Origin: Cloeon dipterum
Lineage: Eukaryota > Arthropoda > Insecta > Ephemeroptera > Baetidae
Reading direction: 5' to 3'
Assembly (NCBI RefSeq): GCF_949628265.1
Contig: NC_088789.1
Span: 33,101,883 to 33,165,882, forward strand
DNA: 64,000 nt
The notes below the pieces were generated by a model. It saw nothing but the letters and a program-made list of their open reading frames with translations. It was not told the DNA's origin and ran no database searches. Positions 22,262 to 33,670 of this stretch are shown piece after piece. A program made the position numbers and the translations under genes. The stretch's first letter is position 1. Every line of letters begins with the position of its first letter.

Positions 22262-25200
22262 CTGAAATCAGACGAAAACACGCGGGAAATTAACGCAATT
22301 GGACGCTAGATGTGACCCAAAATGATGATTCGCATGCGCTGACTGCAAAATAATGAATTTATTTTAATTAAATTTAAATTCAGAGACCGTTATTTTATTT
22401 TTTTTATTTTGAATACAATTTTTAGAAATCTTAAGTCAATAACGCGTGCGCTAGGCTTTCCAAGAGTCTGCGCAGTAGAGATTTATTAATAATTTCTGCT
22501 AAAAAAATATCAAAATTTCGATTAAAATTAACGACAGTGAAATGTAAACCATAAAAATATCTGCGCATGCGTGAAGTAGCCAAGTACGGACTGCACATGC
22601 GTTGAATTGCATTAAAACGTAATTATAAATCACACTGCGCATGCGCAGGAGCATTCTGATCGAAAAATTCGTGCGCAGTAGCCAATTATGCTAATTTAAT
22701 AGTCTTGGAGGGCCAAAAATTCAAATTTCAACTTCTGCGCATGCTTGAACAGTCTCTGAAGCTACTGCGCATGCTCAGGAAATAAATCGAACTTCCCTCA
22801 AAATGTCATGCTTTCAGGTCGTCAACCAACATAAAAACTTCGCAGGTATAAAAAATTAAAATAGCTAAGAATTTTCCGAGCAACTCTGCGCATGCGCAGA
22901 AGATTTCTGATTGAAGTAGCCATGCGCAGTGGACATTTTAGCAGACAAATGAATCAAATAAAAGTAATTTATGTTTCTGCGCATGGTACCAATTAGAATT
23001 TCAATCTTTGAACGCTTACGGCCGCCATTTTAAGAGTTTAACAGATGCGCAAGGACCGTTTAAGCAAATTAAATCAAATCCCTAAGCTTCTTTGATACTT
23101 GCATATTTTTATTTGGCATTTTAAGCGTTAAATAAATATTTTCGGTGATTTGAGAAGCAAAAATCTCATTCAGTACCTGGAGTGTTGGCGCCGGAGCTCT
23201 CGGCGCGGCTGTCGGTGCGTTTGTTGCGGGCAGCGCTGCGCTGCGGCACGCATCGGAACTTGCGGCGCTCCTCCAGCTCGAGCGGCTCGTGACGCAGCGT
23301 CACCGCCTCGTCGCTGATGTCCTCCACCTCGCTCTCGTCCGTCGACGGCCGCGGCGTCTTCACCGCCTTCTTCGCTGCCACCGCAACCTGCGCCACGCGC
23401 CACCTGAACCACAAAAAGAAAACATTCAAATAAGAAATTTTGGCAATTTTTTCAATAAATAAAAATTTTTCCATGAATTTAACGGCATAAAATATCTAAA
23501 AACTGATTATCCACGCACTTTGGGGTGAGAATCTCCTTGTATTCGAGCTTTTCGACTCGCGTGAGTGCGGCCATTGAGTATGGGATGACGATGTTGTCGA
23601 TGTCGTAAGAATTCTCGCGCTTTTTTCGCCGCAGCTCGTGCAGCAGGCCCTGCGAGCCGGCGGCGGACGAGCCTGCAGAGGCGCCGGCCCCCGTGCCACC
23701 TCCGGAGGCCTGGGAGGCCTCCTCCAGCGAGCAAGACACTTTCTTGACGCGAACGCCGCCTGACGATCCTTTCTTCGAGGGGCCGTCCCGCGAGCCCTCG
23801 CCGCCGACGCGCTTCACCTTGGTCCGCACCTTCGCTTTCGCCTTTTTCCGCAACTCTGCAACACGAAAACCCAAGAAATTGATTAAAATTCGGAATATTA
23901 TATGAAAATAGATAGATTCAAAAGGTTTAGGTATAAGCGGTGATAAGATAATTTTATAAATAAATCAAAATAGCGAATAAATTAGCGAAATTTTGTACTG
24001 CGCATGCGTAGAGATCCTGAGAACCGACTGCGCATGCAGAGTAATAAGAATTTTAAATTTTATTCATTGAAAAACTTCGAAAAATATAATGAAAACAAAC
24101 CATCTTCATTTCTAAGCATTAATTATGAAACTGCGCATGCGCAGAAGAGTACCAATTGAAGAATTCATGCGCAGGGGCCGAAAAAATGTGTAATTATCCA
24201 TCAGCTTTGCATAAATTTCTCTTGCGCATGCCTAGAGAGTCACTATAGCTACTGCGCATGCGCACAAACCATCCGATAAAAATACTCACTGGCAGATATA
24301 GCGTTGGCGTGGGAGCTGTTCTTGTTGTACTTCCTCTTGGCGGCGGGCGTGGCGCCACTGGCGGCCGCATTGGGGTCCGCAGGGGTGCGCGGCAGGCGTT
24401 TGAGGGCGAGGCCTCTGGTGCGCAGCTGCGCCTGCTGCCAGCCGGGCATGCGCAGTGTGGCGGCCATGTGCAGCGAGCGGCCGACGTCGCTGTTGGCCGA
24501 CAACACCGGGTGCACCGCAGGGTCGAGGCGCGCCGCCCGCTCCCGCAGCGTCTCCCGGCCGCCGACGTCGGACGCCGACGCGCCTCCGGCGCCGCCGACG
24601 CCCTTTTTCGGAAAGCACAGCACGCACGGCATCGAACACGAGTCCCGACAGCACGGCGGCTGCGCCGCCACTGAACAGGCCCTGAAAAAGAGAGGAATTT
24701 AATTATTTCGGCAGGAAAATTGATTGTTGGGGCGGAAAAATCTGTTACGGGCTTTAACATCAGAGGCTGTCGCGGCAGACGGCGCAGAAAAATAAAAATC
24801 GCGTTGCAATCCAATTTGGCAGGCCTGGTGAACTTTCGGCTGACCTCTGGAGACGCAGCAAATCCGCTTTCTGATATTAATTTCACCGACACGGCTCAGG
24901 TTTCAAATATTTTCGTCTCGACAGCAAATAGAAAAGGTCAAACGCGGTCAAGGCTACAAATATATCTAATTTTTCGCACTTCAAACCCTTTTATTAGTTA
25001 TTTTCAAAGATTCGGTGGCCATTCTTGCAACCCTGAGGTATTTGTGAATAATCCATTTATAATGATTTTAGCACGAAGTTTTGTCGCGTGCAAATTCAAA
25101 GTCCTGCAACAATTTTAGAGACAATAGGGCAAAATACGTTCCAACAGACTCGCAATAAAATTAGATGCGTCTTGACTGGTTTTCTTGACCCCAAAAGCTA

Positions 25201-27472
25201 AAACCCTGGCTTTTCCGAATTTTCAAAAAATAAAAAATCATCCTGAGCTCAGGGTGGGCGCTAGATGGCGAATTCCCATGGGAGCAGTCCTCCATTATGC
25301 CAAGTGGATTTTTAAAGTAATAATTTAATTTTATTGTTAATTTAACCCGCTCTCTTATGGAGGATTTAATTATTTCACCCTTCCGCCCTGAATAACTCCG
25401 GCCCTGAGAGCACGAAAAATCCACCCAACCCATGGCCAACTTGCCCATGAGATGAGCATGCGATCGAGGGTTAACACAGCCCTGTAGCACCCCAGGGACC
25501 CGCGCAACAGGCCCCCGAACACAAAAAATGTCAAAAATTCAGTTTTTCTGGACTTTAAAAATTAATATCTCAGGCCCTATGGGTTCGATCGGGCCAAACT
25601 AAAATTTAAAATAATGGCCATTAAATTCCGCGTTGATTGGTGGGTAAATCGACCTAATAGGAGAACATGGGACACGTCTAGCCCCACCCTTCGGAAGCTA
25701 ATAACGGCTGTTTCGACGCCAGAAATTTCGGTTTCTAGCAAATAAAAATAACATAGTATTTTTTTATGCTAAAACCCTTATACTTACTGCTTAAGACAAT
25801 TTAAAAGGCAATTTTTAGAGTCTTGAACCTCTCCAAGAGCAAAAATAAAAATAAAATTAACGGAAAAAATTTAAGATTAGGATTTTACTATTATATAAAT
25901 CCCACAAGATGGCAGTATAATTGGTTTAAATAATTTTTAAGGCAACAAATTAAAACTAAAACAGCAGAATTTACCTTTTAGCCGTTTTAGGAGTGAGCAT
26001 TCCGGGCACGAAGAGTTTTCTCTTGCGGAAGGCAGCAAGGTCGAGGGGTGCGACGCGGCTGGCGAGGTGCTCTGGGGCCTCCGGTGCCCCCCGAGCGTCC
26101 TTGAGCGCGACAGCACCTTTGTTGCTGCGCACCTGGCGCTGGTAGTCGTTCAGCTGGCGAATTCGGTACTCCAATTCGGCAATGTTGGCCGTCAGCCACG
26201 CCCACCTGCTCGCTGCAGACGCGCGTTCTCGGGCAAAACGCCAAGCAGCCCGCTTATGGCTACAAAATTAATTAATTCCATTAATTTACTCATTTAATTA
26301 ATTTAAATTATTTACATGGGGGCCTTGGCAGTGTTGTGATAGGGAAAAGAAGCGGCCTCGTCGGCCGAGTCGCCGCCGCTGCTGGAGGCAGTCGCGTCCG
26401 AGTCGAAGGCGGCCTCCACGTGCTGCAGCCGCTGGCCCAGTTGGCCGCTCCCGCCGGCCAGGGCGGCCGCCTGCTCGTGGCTCAACGCCGCGGCCACCGT
26501 CGCCGAAGCTCCGGAGCCGCCACCGGACGACAACTGCTTCACCAGGCTCGCCAGGGCACGCTGCGACATCCTGGAAATTGACAATTATTAAAGGAATTGT
26601 CGATTTAAAAATTTTTAAATTAATAAAAAAGAAAATGTAACGCTTATTGTGTTTACATTTATTTCAGACCCTTCTAACAATAAAAACTAGAATTAGAGGA
26701 CCCTGGAGACGGCCGTTTTGAAATTAAAATATGGCTGTCTCTTTAAAAGAGGTTCTCGACACCACCATCTTGGATGTGCGCATGCGCAGAAAATGGAAAT
26801 TTTAAAGACACTGCCGATTTAAATAAATCTCATAAATAAAATTACCCATTAACATGATCAGGATCGAGTATGTCATCCGGGGCAGCAGCGCCGTGGAGTC
26901 GAAGAGCGGCGCCACGGGCCTTTAGCAACGCTTTGGTCGTTGTCACCATTTCTACAATTTAAAATTATAGAGATAAAAAATTGTTTCAACCGTCTGGCAT
27001 CTGGCACGCACCGTAAATCTGCAGAGAGGAGTGGAGGCCGATATTCCTGGCTTGCTTCTTGCGCACCCCCCGCTGGAGGCGTTCGAGCCGGCGCTGCAGG
27101 TGCTGCTGCCGCGCCACCGCCTCCAGGAGGCGGGCCTCCGTGTCGTCGGCGCGGGGGCCGGCCGCCTCCAGGAGCTCCAGGCCCAGCAGTTGGCCCAATG
27201 CCTCGCCCTTCTCCATGGTCTTCAAAACCTGCAAAATTACAATCATGAAAAACCGGCCGAGAAGTGTAATTCAACGATTTTCGGGACGTTCTCCTCACTT
27301 GCAACAGGTCATCCTCGGAGAGGAGCGGCTCCGGCTCGTCGGCGGCGGCCGGGCGCGACTTGGCGGGCGATGGCAGGGGCGCGTGGGCCCCCGCGGGCCG
27401 GGCCTGCTGGCCGCCCTCCTCGTCCAGCTTGACCGAGTGAGAGTCGCTCGTCGCGGTGATGGCCGGCGCCAT
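20214..27472 (-). CDS. KANSL1: KANSL1 / NSL1, scaffold subunit of the NSL histone acetyltransferase complex
   Basis: This is a complete 11-exon gene for the scaffold of the NSL complex. That complex recruits the MOF (KAT8) acetyltransferase to promoters for histone H4 acetylation in the nucleus. Exons in order are 27299-27472, 27012-27228, 26846-26951, 26316-26570, 25975-26259, 24290-24681, 23519-23855, 23177-23403, 22071-22261, 21871-21999 and 20214-20402. They total 2502 nt (833 residues plus stop), and every junction keeps frame. Diagnostic matches to animal KANSL1 are [15 protein letters not shown] (about residues 220-234), [20 protein letters not shown] (about 267-286), DPAVHPVLS, the PEHE core [12 protein letters not shown]...[14 protein letters not shown], and [12 protein letters not shown] near the C-terminus. 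It is shorter than the roughly 1100-residue human protein, mainly at the N-terminus. MSL1 also has a PEHE domain but lacks the other motifs. Confidence 0.95.
20640..21110. repeat. Tandem repeat with YY1-like ATGGCGGC motifs in KANSL1 intron 10
   Basis: A unit of about 185 bp starting CCAAGATGGCGGCTTCC at 20641 recurs at 20823 as CCAAAATGGCGGCTTCC and partly again near 21088 (CCGCCATTTTGG, inverted). Each unit includes TCAATGGAATT or TCAATGCAATT and a second ATGGCGGCT/GATGGGGGCT. The ATGGC core is the YY1/Pleiohomeotic consensus, so this intron holds about six candidate sites. Whether they are bound is unknown. Confidence 0.7.
22440..23060. repeat. NRF1/Ewg-motif repeat (family F) in KANSL1 intron 8
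   Basis: At least seven near-palindromes of the TGCGCATGCGCA type occur here, spaced by 40-150 bp, within units of about 250 bp of the form CTGCGCATGCGCAGAAGA, TTTCTGATTGAAG, CCATGCGCAGT, TTCTGCGCATG and ACTGCGCATGC. The same unit is seen at 17850-18510, 24000-24275 and 36890-37410. Confidence 0.75.
23177..23855 (-). CDS. KANSL1: KANSL1 exons 7-8: PEHE domain (MOF-binding)
   Basis: Exon 7 (23519-23855) has a Lys-rich start, a Ser/Gly-rich linker and [19 protein letters not shown] then [13 protein letters not shown]. Donor GTGCGT splits the Lys codon. Exon 8 (23177-23403) continues WRVAQ, then the acidic [12 protein letters not shown] and [14 protein letters not shown], completing the PEHE domain (about residues 556-640). 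In MSL1 and KANSL1 this domain binds the MOF catalytic region. The edge of exon 8 is duplicated downstream at about 18640-18680. Confidence 0.95.
24000..24275. repeat. NRF1/Ewg-motif repeat (family F) in KANSL1 intron 6
   Basis: It contains ACTGCGCATGCGTAGAG, ACTGCGCATGCAGAG, ACTGCGCATGCGCAGAAGAG, TTGCGCATGCCTAGAGAG and CTACTGCGCATGCGCA. The spacing and flanks match the family F unit. It ends only about 15 nt from the exon 6 splice donor. Confidence 0.72.
24290..24681 (-). CDS. KANSL1: KANSL1 exon 6: cysteine-rich and DPAVHPVLS segment
   Basis: This 392-nt exon begins by completing an Arg codon. It contains a Cys-rich run ([17 protein letters not shown], about residues 356-372), then [17 protein letters not shown], which corresponds to the conserved LLERLSQLDSCVHPVLA region of human KANSL1. 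It ends in a basic stretch and donor GTGAGT. Three NRF1-like palindromes lie within 280 nt downstream in the intron. Confidence 0.9.
25490..25650 (+). repeat. Family E related repeat in KANSL1 intron 5
   Basis: It contains AAAAATTAATATCTCAGGCCCTATGGGTTCGATCGG preceded by a CCC-rich segment, matching the order seen in reverse at 16900-17000. It is shorter and more diverged than the copies at 3120 and 16750. Confidence 0.5.
25975..27472 (-). CDS. KANSL1: KANSL1 exons 1-5: N-terminal helical region
   Basis: Exon 1 (58 codons) starts at the ATG 27470-27472. Exon 2 encodes a basic helical stretch, [19 protein letters not shown], matching the coiled-coil-like RRLQKRLQ region of vertebrate KANSL1. 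Exon 4 has the acidic AFDSDAT..SSGGDS motif. Exon 5 has the conserved [17 protein letters not shown] segment and RSNKG. The mature protein probably begins here, because nothing upstream supplies a better start. A 5'UTR exon farther upstream is not excluded. Confidence 0.92.
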
Positions 27473-28255
27473 TCGACGCCGCCGTCGCTGCTCGTCGTCG
27501 CAGCAGCGCCGAAGCTTCGGCCGAATCGCTGGCGGCTCGGCCGACAGACGCTGCTCATCGACACCAACGCCGAATCCGACACTGAATTACACTTTTGGCA
27601 CGACGAAAGAGAAAAATGCTGTTTGCTTTCGATACAAAGATGGCCGAGTGGATGGGGTGTGCCGCCCGGAGTTGAGATTTGTCAGTAAAACTTTGGGTTT
27701 TACTCATGATTAAGAGAGCGTGGTTCCAATAAATCAATTAATTTATGTTTATTAAACTGTTAAGTGACTGAGTTTGTGAAAATTCTGAAGAAATATTCCA
27801 AGTTAACTTTCATTTTCTTAACTCCTTTTCTGAAACTCTTTCATGATAAGAGCTTTGGTGCACCGCAGCGCCACAGACCAGCTCCTGGCTCCTGCGTGAA
27901 TCACGCAATGCTAACCACGAATTTCAGCATTTTTCGTCGGGAGAAATTCCCCGTAGTGCCGAATAACACCATTTGAATAAATATATTTCTAAAAAAATCA
28001 TTGAATGTGTTATGAAAAAGGGAGAACCAGGCATACAGCGAAGGCATGAGTCATGAGAGGCATTTCGCGCGCTTTTTCAAGAATGCACGCAACTGCGGCA
28101 AACACCAGAAGCAGTGGCGCCAGCGTCGCAAGTACAAGTACAACTCACTCGCTCCCGGCTCCCGGCCCATCCCACCTCTCGTCAAATCAAATCATAACAA
28201 GTCAAAACCGGCGACCTGCGGCCAGATTTGACCCTGCCGGGACGTCAGGGCGAAG
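27473..28255. promoter_or_regulatory. Presumed bidirectional promoter between KANSL1 and DHDDS
   Basis: The two genes are head-to-head, with start codons 783 bp apart. The first 140 bp next to KANSL1 are CpG-rich. A YY1-like AAGATGGCCG lies at about 27637-27646. The DHDDS side has a GC-richer stretch at 28060-28250. No TATA box is placed sensibly for either gene, as is common for housekeeping promoters. The short open frames here have no recognisable product. Confidence 0.6.
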
Positions 28256-29401
28256 ATGTCGTGGATAAAAGAGGGCAGTCTCTCCTGGCTGCAGGCTGCC
28301 TGCGTGAAGGTGGTGCGTTCGGGCCAGGTGCCGCGCCACGTCGCCTTCATAATGGACGGCAACCGGCGCTTCGCCGCCAAAACCAATGTTCTCAAGGTGG
28401 AGGGCCACTCCAAAGGGTAAACGATGGCTTCCTGGCGTTTTATTTAATTTTTTTCAACTCTTAAAATTAATAGTTTCGACAAACTGGCCGAGACGCTGCG
28501 GTGGTGCCTGGATCTCGGCGTGCCGGAGGTCACTGTGTACGCCTTCAGCATCGAGAATTTCAAGCGCAGCAAGGACGAGGTCGACGGCCTCATGGACCTG
28601 GCTAGGCAGAAGTTTAAGAAGCTCCTTGAGGAGAAGTGCGTGATTTTTGTTTATTCGAGAAGAGGTGGAATTTAATCTAAATTCAGGGATAAATTGCGAG
28701 AGCACGGCGTGCGGATCTGCGTCATCGGCAACCTGAGCCTGGTGCCTGCCGACCTGCAGGAGCTGATCAGGGAGGCCATGGAGGCCACCCAGACGCACAA
28801 CAAGGCCTTCCTCAACGTTGCCTTTGCCTATACAGGTTGGTTAAACACAAAATCCTGAAAATAATTGTATTTTTGCTCAGGGTGTTTTTACAATTTAATA
28901 AAATAACTAATTTTTAATCAGAAATTAATTTTATTTTAGCAAAGGAAGAGATGGCCAACGTGATAGGAGAAGTGGCCGGAGGGGTGCGAGACGGCGGTCT
29001 CCTCGGACAGGACGTCGGCACGAAGCTGTTCGACGCGTGCCTCTACACCCGCCACTTGCCGCAGGTCGACCTGCTCATCAGGACCTCCGGTGAGGTCAGA
29101 TTCAGCGACTTCATGCTCTGGCAGGTCCGTCTCAATCTCCAGATTTATTAAAAAAAAAATCAATTTTGTGATTTTCCAGGCCTCGTATAGCTGCATTTAC
29201 TTCACGGACGTTTTATGGCCCGAGTTTGACATCTGGAGTCTGCTCCGCGCCGTGCTTTGCTACCAAATGAAATACCCTGCCCTTCAGAGGTTGCGGCTGA
29301 AAGAAGAAAAATCCGTTTTGGCGGCGGAAGAGCAGCAGGAGGCTCGGATAGAAAATTTCCTCTCCGCCCTGAACAGCAAACGGGCCCTCAGTTTTTTGTG
29401 A
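28256..29401 (+). CDS. DHDDS: DHDDS, cis-prenyltransferase subunit (dehydrodolichyl diphosphate synthase)
   Basis: This is the catalytic subunit of the ER-associated cis-prenyltransferase that adds isopentenyl diphosphate to farnesyl diphosphate to make the dolichol precursor for N-glycosylation. Its known partner is NUS1 (NgBR), not seen in this window. Exons are 28256-28416, 28474-28635, 28687-28835, 28940-29124 and 29180-29401. They total 879 nt (292 residues) and all phases agree. The start MSWIKEG equals the conserved DHDDS N-terminus. The catalytic Asp of FIMDGNRR falls at residue 34, and the substrate-binding RTSGE has Arg at 205, the same numbers as in human [25 protein letters not shown] and SDFMLWQ are intact. 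The C-terminus is about 40 residues shorter than the human form, and no active-site residue is missing. Confidence 0.97.
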
Positions 29402-30270
29402 GGCAGCCCATTCCGAGAGTGAAGACTGACCGCTGGCGTTCCCGTTCTGTTTATGAGTTATCGTTTTCGTTTTATTTGAGTTTGTTGGGGCGTAAAATTA
29501 TCCAAATATGTATTTTTTGTGCTAAAATATATCAAGTTATTTAAAAGGATAAATTTATTTGACTTTCCATATCACAAAAATACTTCAATTTGATCAAAGA
29601 TCGCGAAAAACTACATTTTATTCGTGTCGCGGAAATTTGGCTGATCTTTCGCCACGCCTTTATATCCCTCCAAGTCAGCTGATCGGAGTGAAGTTTACTA
29701 CAGTTGGTAGAACTTTTCGAGTATGATCTTCATTCCGATCAGATGAGATTCAAACGCGATGCTGATTGATATAGAAGTGGGCGGGGCGCGAGGTCTCCCA
29801 AATTTCCCCGCCACGAACTAGATGCTTGGAAACAAATGACGTCTGCACCGGATTGCACAGATCTGACTTTTTTAAGGACATAAAATGAAGGAACATTTGT
29901 GCCGCGAAAATATGGCCGATCCAATTCAATTTTAATATAATTTCAAGTTCAAAGATGATTTAAATTGCGCAGGACCTTTTCGGCGATATTATTTTTTATG
30001 CGGAAAAATCACAGACGGCTCCACGATCTTGAACCTTCGCAACTGAGGCGCCGACGCCAGGAAGTTGGTCATTTGGAAGCCTCCGTTGCTCCTTAACACT
30101 TGAAGAAAATTCATTTAACAATCTGCAATAATTTTAATTTACAAAACTGACAGATCTGTTGCGCTGCTGCGTGTCCTTTCTCTGGATCTCCTGATTTTTA
30201 CAAGGATAATTTGGATGCACTGCAGATGAAGAACCCTGAAGTAAAAAAAAAAGAATTAGCCGCGAGACAG
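29402..30270. other. DHDDS 3'UTR and intergenic DNA: no gene seen
   Basis: This AT-rich sequence follows the DHDDS stop. No canonical AATAAA close to the stop was found, so the poly(A) site is not assigned. No exon-like segment was seen. Confidence 0.4.
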
Positions 30271-30279
30271 GCAAAAGTT

Positions 30280-30420
30280 GATTCTGTTTCGATTCGCCAG
30301 CTAGCAAGTACTAAAATTTGGAAAGCAATAGAAACTCGTATCAAAAGCGCAACAATAAGAAATTCAGTTTCGTTCTATTTTTCCCGCTGACGCGTACTTG
30401 CAATTTAGCAAATTGACGCA
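30280..30420 (+). repeat. Duplicated block, first copy (partner 44258-44400)
   Basis: It starts GATTCGCCAGCTAGCAAGTA and ends TTAGCAAATTGACGCAAAAA. Nearly every base is repeated at 44258-44400 in the same orientation. It has no coding content. Confidence 0.8.
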
Positions 30421-30929
30421 AAAAGGTGAGCATGACCGCGCGTTTCACAAGAGCAGCTGCGCACATCTCTTCAACCATGCTGAGGTCCAGAATTTCTCCC
30501 CTCGGATGCTTGAATCTGGGCCGAGATTATTATTACAAATAAAATTTAAAATATATTTCAAACTGTTAAAAGCGCCGATGAGAATCGAGTACAAAACACA
30601 TCCTGATGCAAACTCAAAAGCTTCAATCCCACGGCACAGCATGCTTGAGGGGCCGGAGTCTACAAACTGATTTAATTTTTTTTATTAAGAATAAGTGAAA
30701 ATCGTTTTTGCAACGCACAGATCTCGCATAGTTGGGATGACTTATCATGAAGACACGCGTGTATCGTTTATCGTTTGTAATCCAAACTCCGTATTTTGTC
30801 GGATCTAAATTACAAATTTTTTAACATGGCTGGCAACATAGTAAAAATATAAAATACCTATCAAAACCTTAGTACGTTGTCTGCCAGCGTTTTAAAATAA
30901 GTCTCCTGTTGAAAAACGTTCTTTAAAGA

Positions 30930-31570
30930 CCGTCCTTGAAGAGTTTCTGAGCACACCAATCGATTCCTGAGGGCCGAATTAGGTGTAATGTCGAATGGGG
31001 ATGAAAAGGGGGTGGTGGTAAGGGTAAGCACTTTCAAACTACTTTCGTTGGTTAGTGGAGATTGAGACGAGTCCAACCGTGGGTAGATTTTGCAATTGTG
31101 CTTGTTAGAAGAATTTGTGGATGAGATTTGGAGTTGCAAAACTAACGAAAAGTGAAATTTTTCCATTTTTCGAGATTTTGGATACTTTGCAACTCCAGCT
31201 CTCGGGAACTAAGCACCCCAATAGCAAAAACTACCCACCGTTGGACTCGTCTTGACCTCTTTTAAGCAGCTGAAGGGTTCAAAGGGTGCATATACATACA
31301 CCCATTTAATTTCATCCTCTGCTGCAATTCGGTCCAATTACTGTGATGAGTTCTGTGCACACCAAAAGTCAATTAAAGAATATTATTTTTACTATCATTA
31401 ATTTTGTTTTTAGCTTTAGCCGTTCTTGGCGCCACACTCCTTGTCGCATTTTCAACGCTGTATGGCAACTTAGGGGTGGAGAGAAAACACCCCTTAACCA
31501 TACAGCTACTCAGATCTGTTCCAAGCGAGTTCAACGGTGGGTAGTTTTTGCATATGAGATGTTTAGAACC
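30930..31570. repeat. MITE family B copies, degraded
   Basis: Matches to the family B arms are found at about 31055-31095 (GACGAGTCCAACCGTGGGTA), 31235-31265 (CCCACCGTTGGACTCGTCTT, inverted) and 31515-31545 (GTTCAACGGTGGGTAG). The intervening sequence contains the usual fragments about opened-up gene-free DNA such as TGCAACTCCA. The copies are partly rearranged. Confidence 0.6.
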
Positions 31571-32237
31571 CGAGATATATAGATGCAAAGTTTCGACAAA
31601 AATCGATAGGCATTTTTTTCACTTTTCGTGATTTTTGCAAATCTAAATCTCTGGTTCTAACAATTAAAATTGCATTGATCATCAACCAAAAACGGTACAA
31701 ATTATTTGAAAATTTCTCCTAAGACCCCGCCCAAAAATTCGCTCTCTTATTTTATTATAAAAAATAATTAATTATTTTATTTATAAAAAAGCTAGATTTT
31801 CACATTATTTCAAAATTTCCAGCTTGTATTTTTAAATAATAAAATTAAATAAACAAAAATAACAATAATTGCCATTTTTATCTTTCGGCCAAAGATTTAT
31901 TTTTATGATGAAATTGCAAAACTTTCCAGTGAACTGCCATAATGCAGATTATTTACAATCTCAGACTTTGAAGAGTGATTTAAAAAGTTTAGAATGCGAA
32001 TTTTTGTCAGTGATTGTATACAGCCAGCGTCTGTGCTAGAGGCCTGTTTGGTTTGCTTTTTCGCAAACCACAACCAACCAAACCTAAAAAAATTTAACCA
32101 ATCCAAACCAAACCCACTTAGCCTAACTTTGAAACTGTCCAAACCAAACCACACGGCAATGTTTTAAAACCATAACCAACCGTGGTTTAATCCAATAATT
32201 GGTTTATGGATTAACCATAATTAATTGGTCGGTTTTC

Positions 32238-32240
<3 letters not shown>

Positions 32241-32301
<61 letters not shown>
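32241..32301. repeat. (AT)n microsatellite
   Basis: About 30 uninterrupted AT dinucleotides lie next to a GGTTTG-rich stretch (32040-32220). Length is likely polymorphic. Confidence 0.95.
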
Positions 32302-32304
<3 letters not shown>

Positions 32305-32655
32305 AAAGCTAACATATATATAAAGCTTCAAAAAAATAAAATATGTTTTTAAATTTGAAATTTAGAAAATATGCTTAAAAGTTTTCCTATGAAAAATACG
32401 AACTTAAAATTAGAAGAAAATTGCATAGTGATGGAAATTTTATTTTTAAGAAGGTTTTTATCTTAAAAAGTGAAAAAGAAATTTTCTTTTTTCGTAATTT
32501 TTGCAACTCCAAATCTCGGGTTCTAACCATTAGAATTTCCAAAAAAAACTTCCAACATTGATCTCCCTTTACCAGCAGAAAAGTTAAAGGGTGCTTACCC
32601 TCTACCCCTCGTAAAAAGAAAAAGATTTATAATAATGGATTATTGTATTAATTTA

Positions 32656-33083
32656 CTAGTTGTATATGATGTAAACCTTCTCAGCGTTCGAATCCACCAA
32701 CAGATGGGTGCCACTGTATACTCTCGTAATAAATTTAATTTTTAGGCACTTGCGCTGAGATTTCAGACTCAATCCAGTCACTGTCCATTCTTCAGTTGAT
32801 ATAATTTCTTTTTAAGCGCTGAAAACCCAAATCGGTTAAGCGAACCGTCGTAGAATTGTGGAAGACAATTTTTTGAAATATAAAATCTTTTACAACGTTT
32901 CTAAGGCAAAGGGCAGGACTGATTTTGGTGTCCAGTACGTCAAAAGAAAACTTATTAAATGATGAATTCACAGTGGCAGGATTAAGTCTGAAATCGCAGT
33001 GGCCTTAAAATTAAATTTACTACAAAAGTTACGGTGGTGCCATCTGTTGACGTCTTTGAACACTGAGGGTATTTATGCAATCG
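32656..33083. repeat. Foldback MITE family A copy
   Basis: It runs from TAGTTGTATATGATG to ATTTATGCAATCGG with the family A internal order: CCACCAACAGATGG, the AAATCGGTTAAGCG centre and its inverted counterpart, then GGTGCCATCTGTTGACG. It is more diverged than 11380-11804. Confidence 0.8.
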
Positions 33084-33479
33084 GTGAATTACTATTTATT
33101 TGAAAAAAATTTCCTGTTAAAAGAAGGGACAGGGAGCAACAGGGTGATAATTTGGAAGGAATTTCGGATAACTTCAAGTATTTAGAAGCCCAGAGGAAGC
33201 ATAATAAAATTGTAGCAATTCGTTGAAAGGGGATATGGGAGTAAGCACCTCCTAAACACTTTGGCTCGTTAATGCAAGTCGAGATCAGTCTAAAGGTGGG
33301 TAGTTGTTGCATTTCTGATTGTTAAAACTCGAGAATTAGAGGTGCATAAAAGCCTAAAAGTCGATATTTTTTAACTGAATTACAAAATACAAAAAAAAGA
33401 AATTTCAAAAATGGATTTTTGTCTATTTGTGGTAGAATACATTTTCCGGTGGGTTGTATAGGTGCAATTGTGCTGTTGC

Positions 33480-33670
33480 TTTATTTAGCATAATTTTTGC
33501 GGTTTGCGGTTTACAGAGGTAAAACCAAAACCAACCAAACCAAACCATCTCTTTGACTTTAAAACCAAAACCACGGCGCCATCTTGTTTTTAGGGAATTA
33601 TAAAACCAAACCACGGTTTGGTTTGGTTTGGTTTGGTTAAAACCACTTCTCCGAAAACCAAACTGACCTC
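33480..33670. repeat. GGTTTG/CAAACC simple-sequence stretch
   Basis: Repeated AACCAAACC units and a run of GGTTTGGTTTGG at about 33610-33640 form a low-complexity array. A related array is at 32040-32220. Long open frames across it arise from the repeat itself. Confidence 0.75.

Noticed and set aside
24194..24892. 232-codon minus-strand open frame overlapping KANSL1 exon 6
   Set aside because: It is another frame through the exon that reads across both splice sites. The frame that joins exons 5 and 7 gives the conserved KANSL1 sequence.
27059..27688. 209-codon plus-strand open frame opposite KANSL1 exons 1-2
   Set aside because: An Arg/Gly/Ala-rich antisense shadow of GC-rich coding DNA with no recognisable family.
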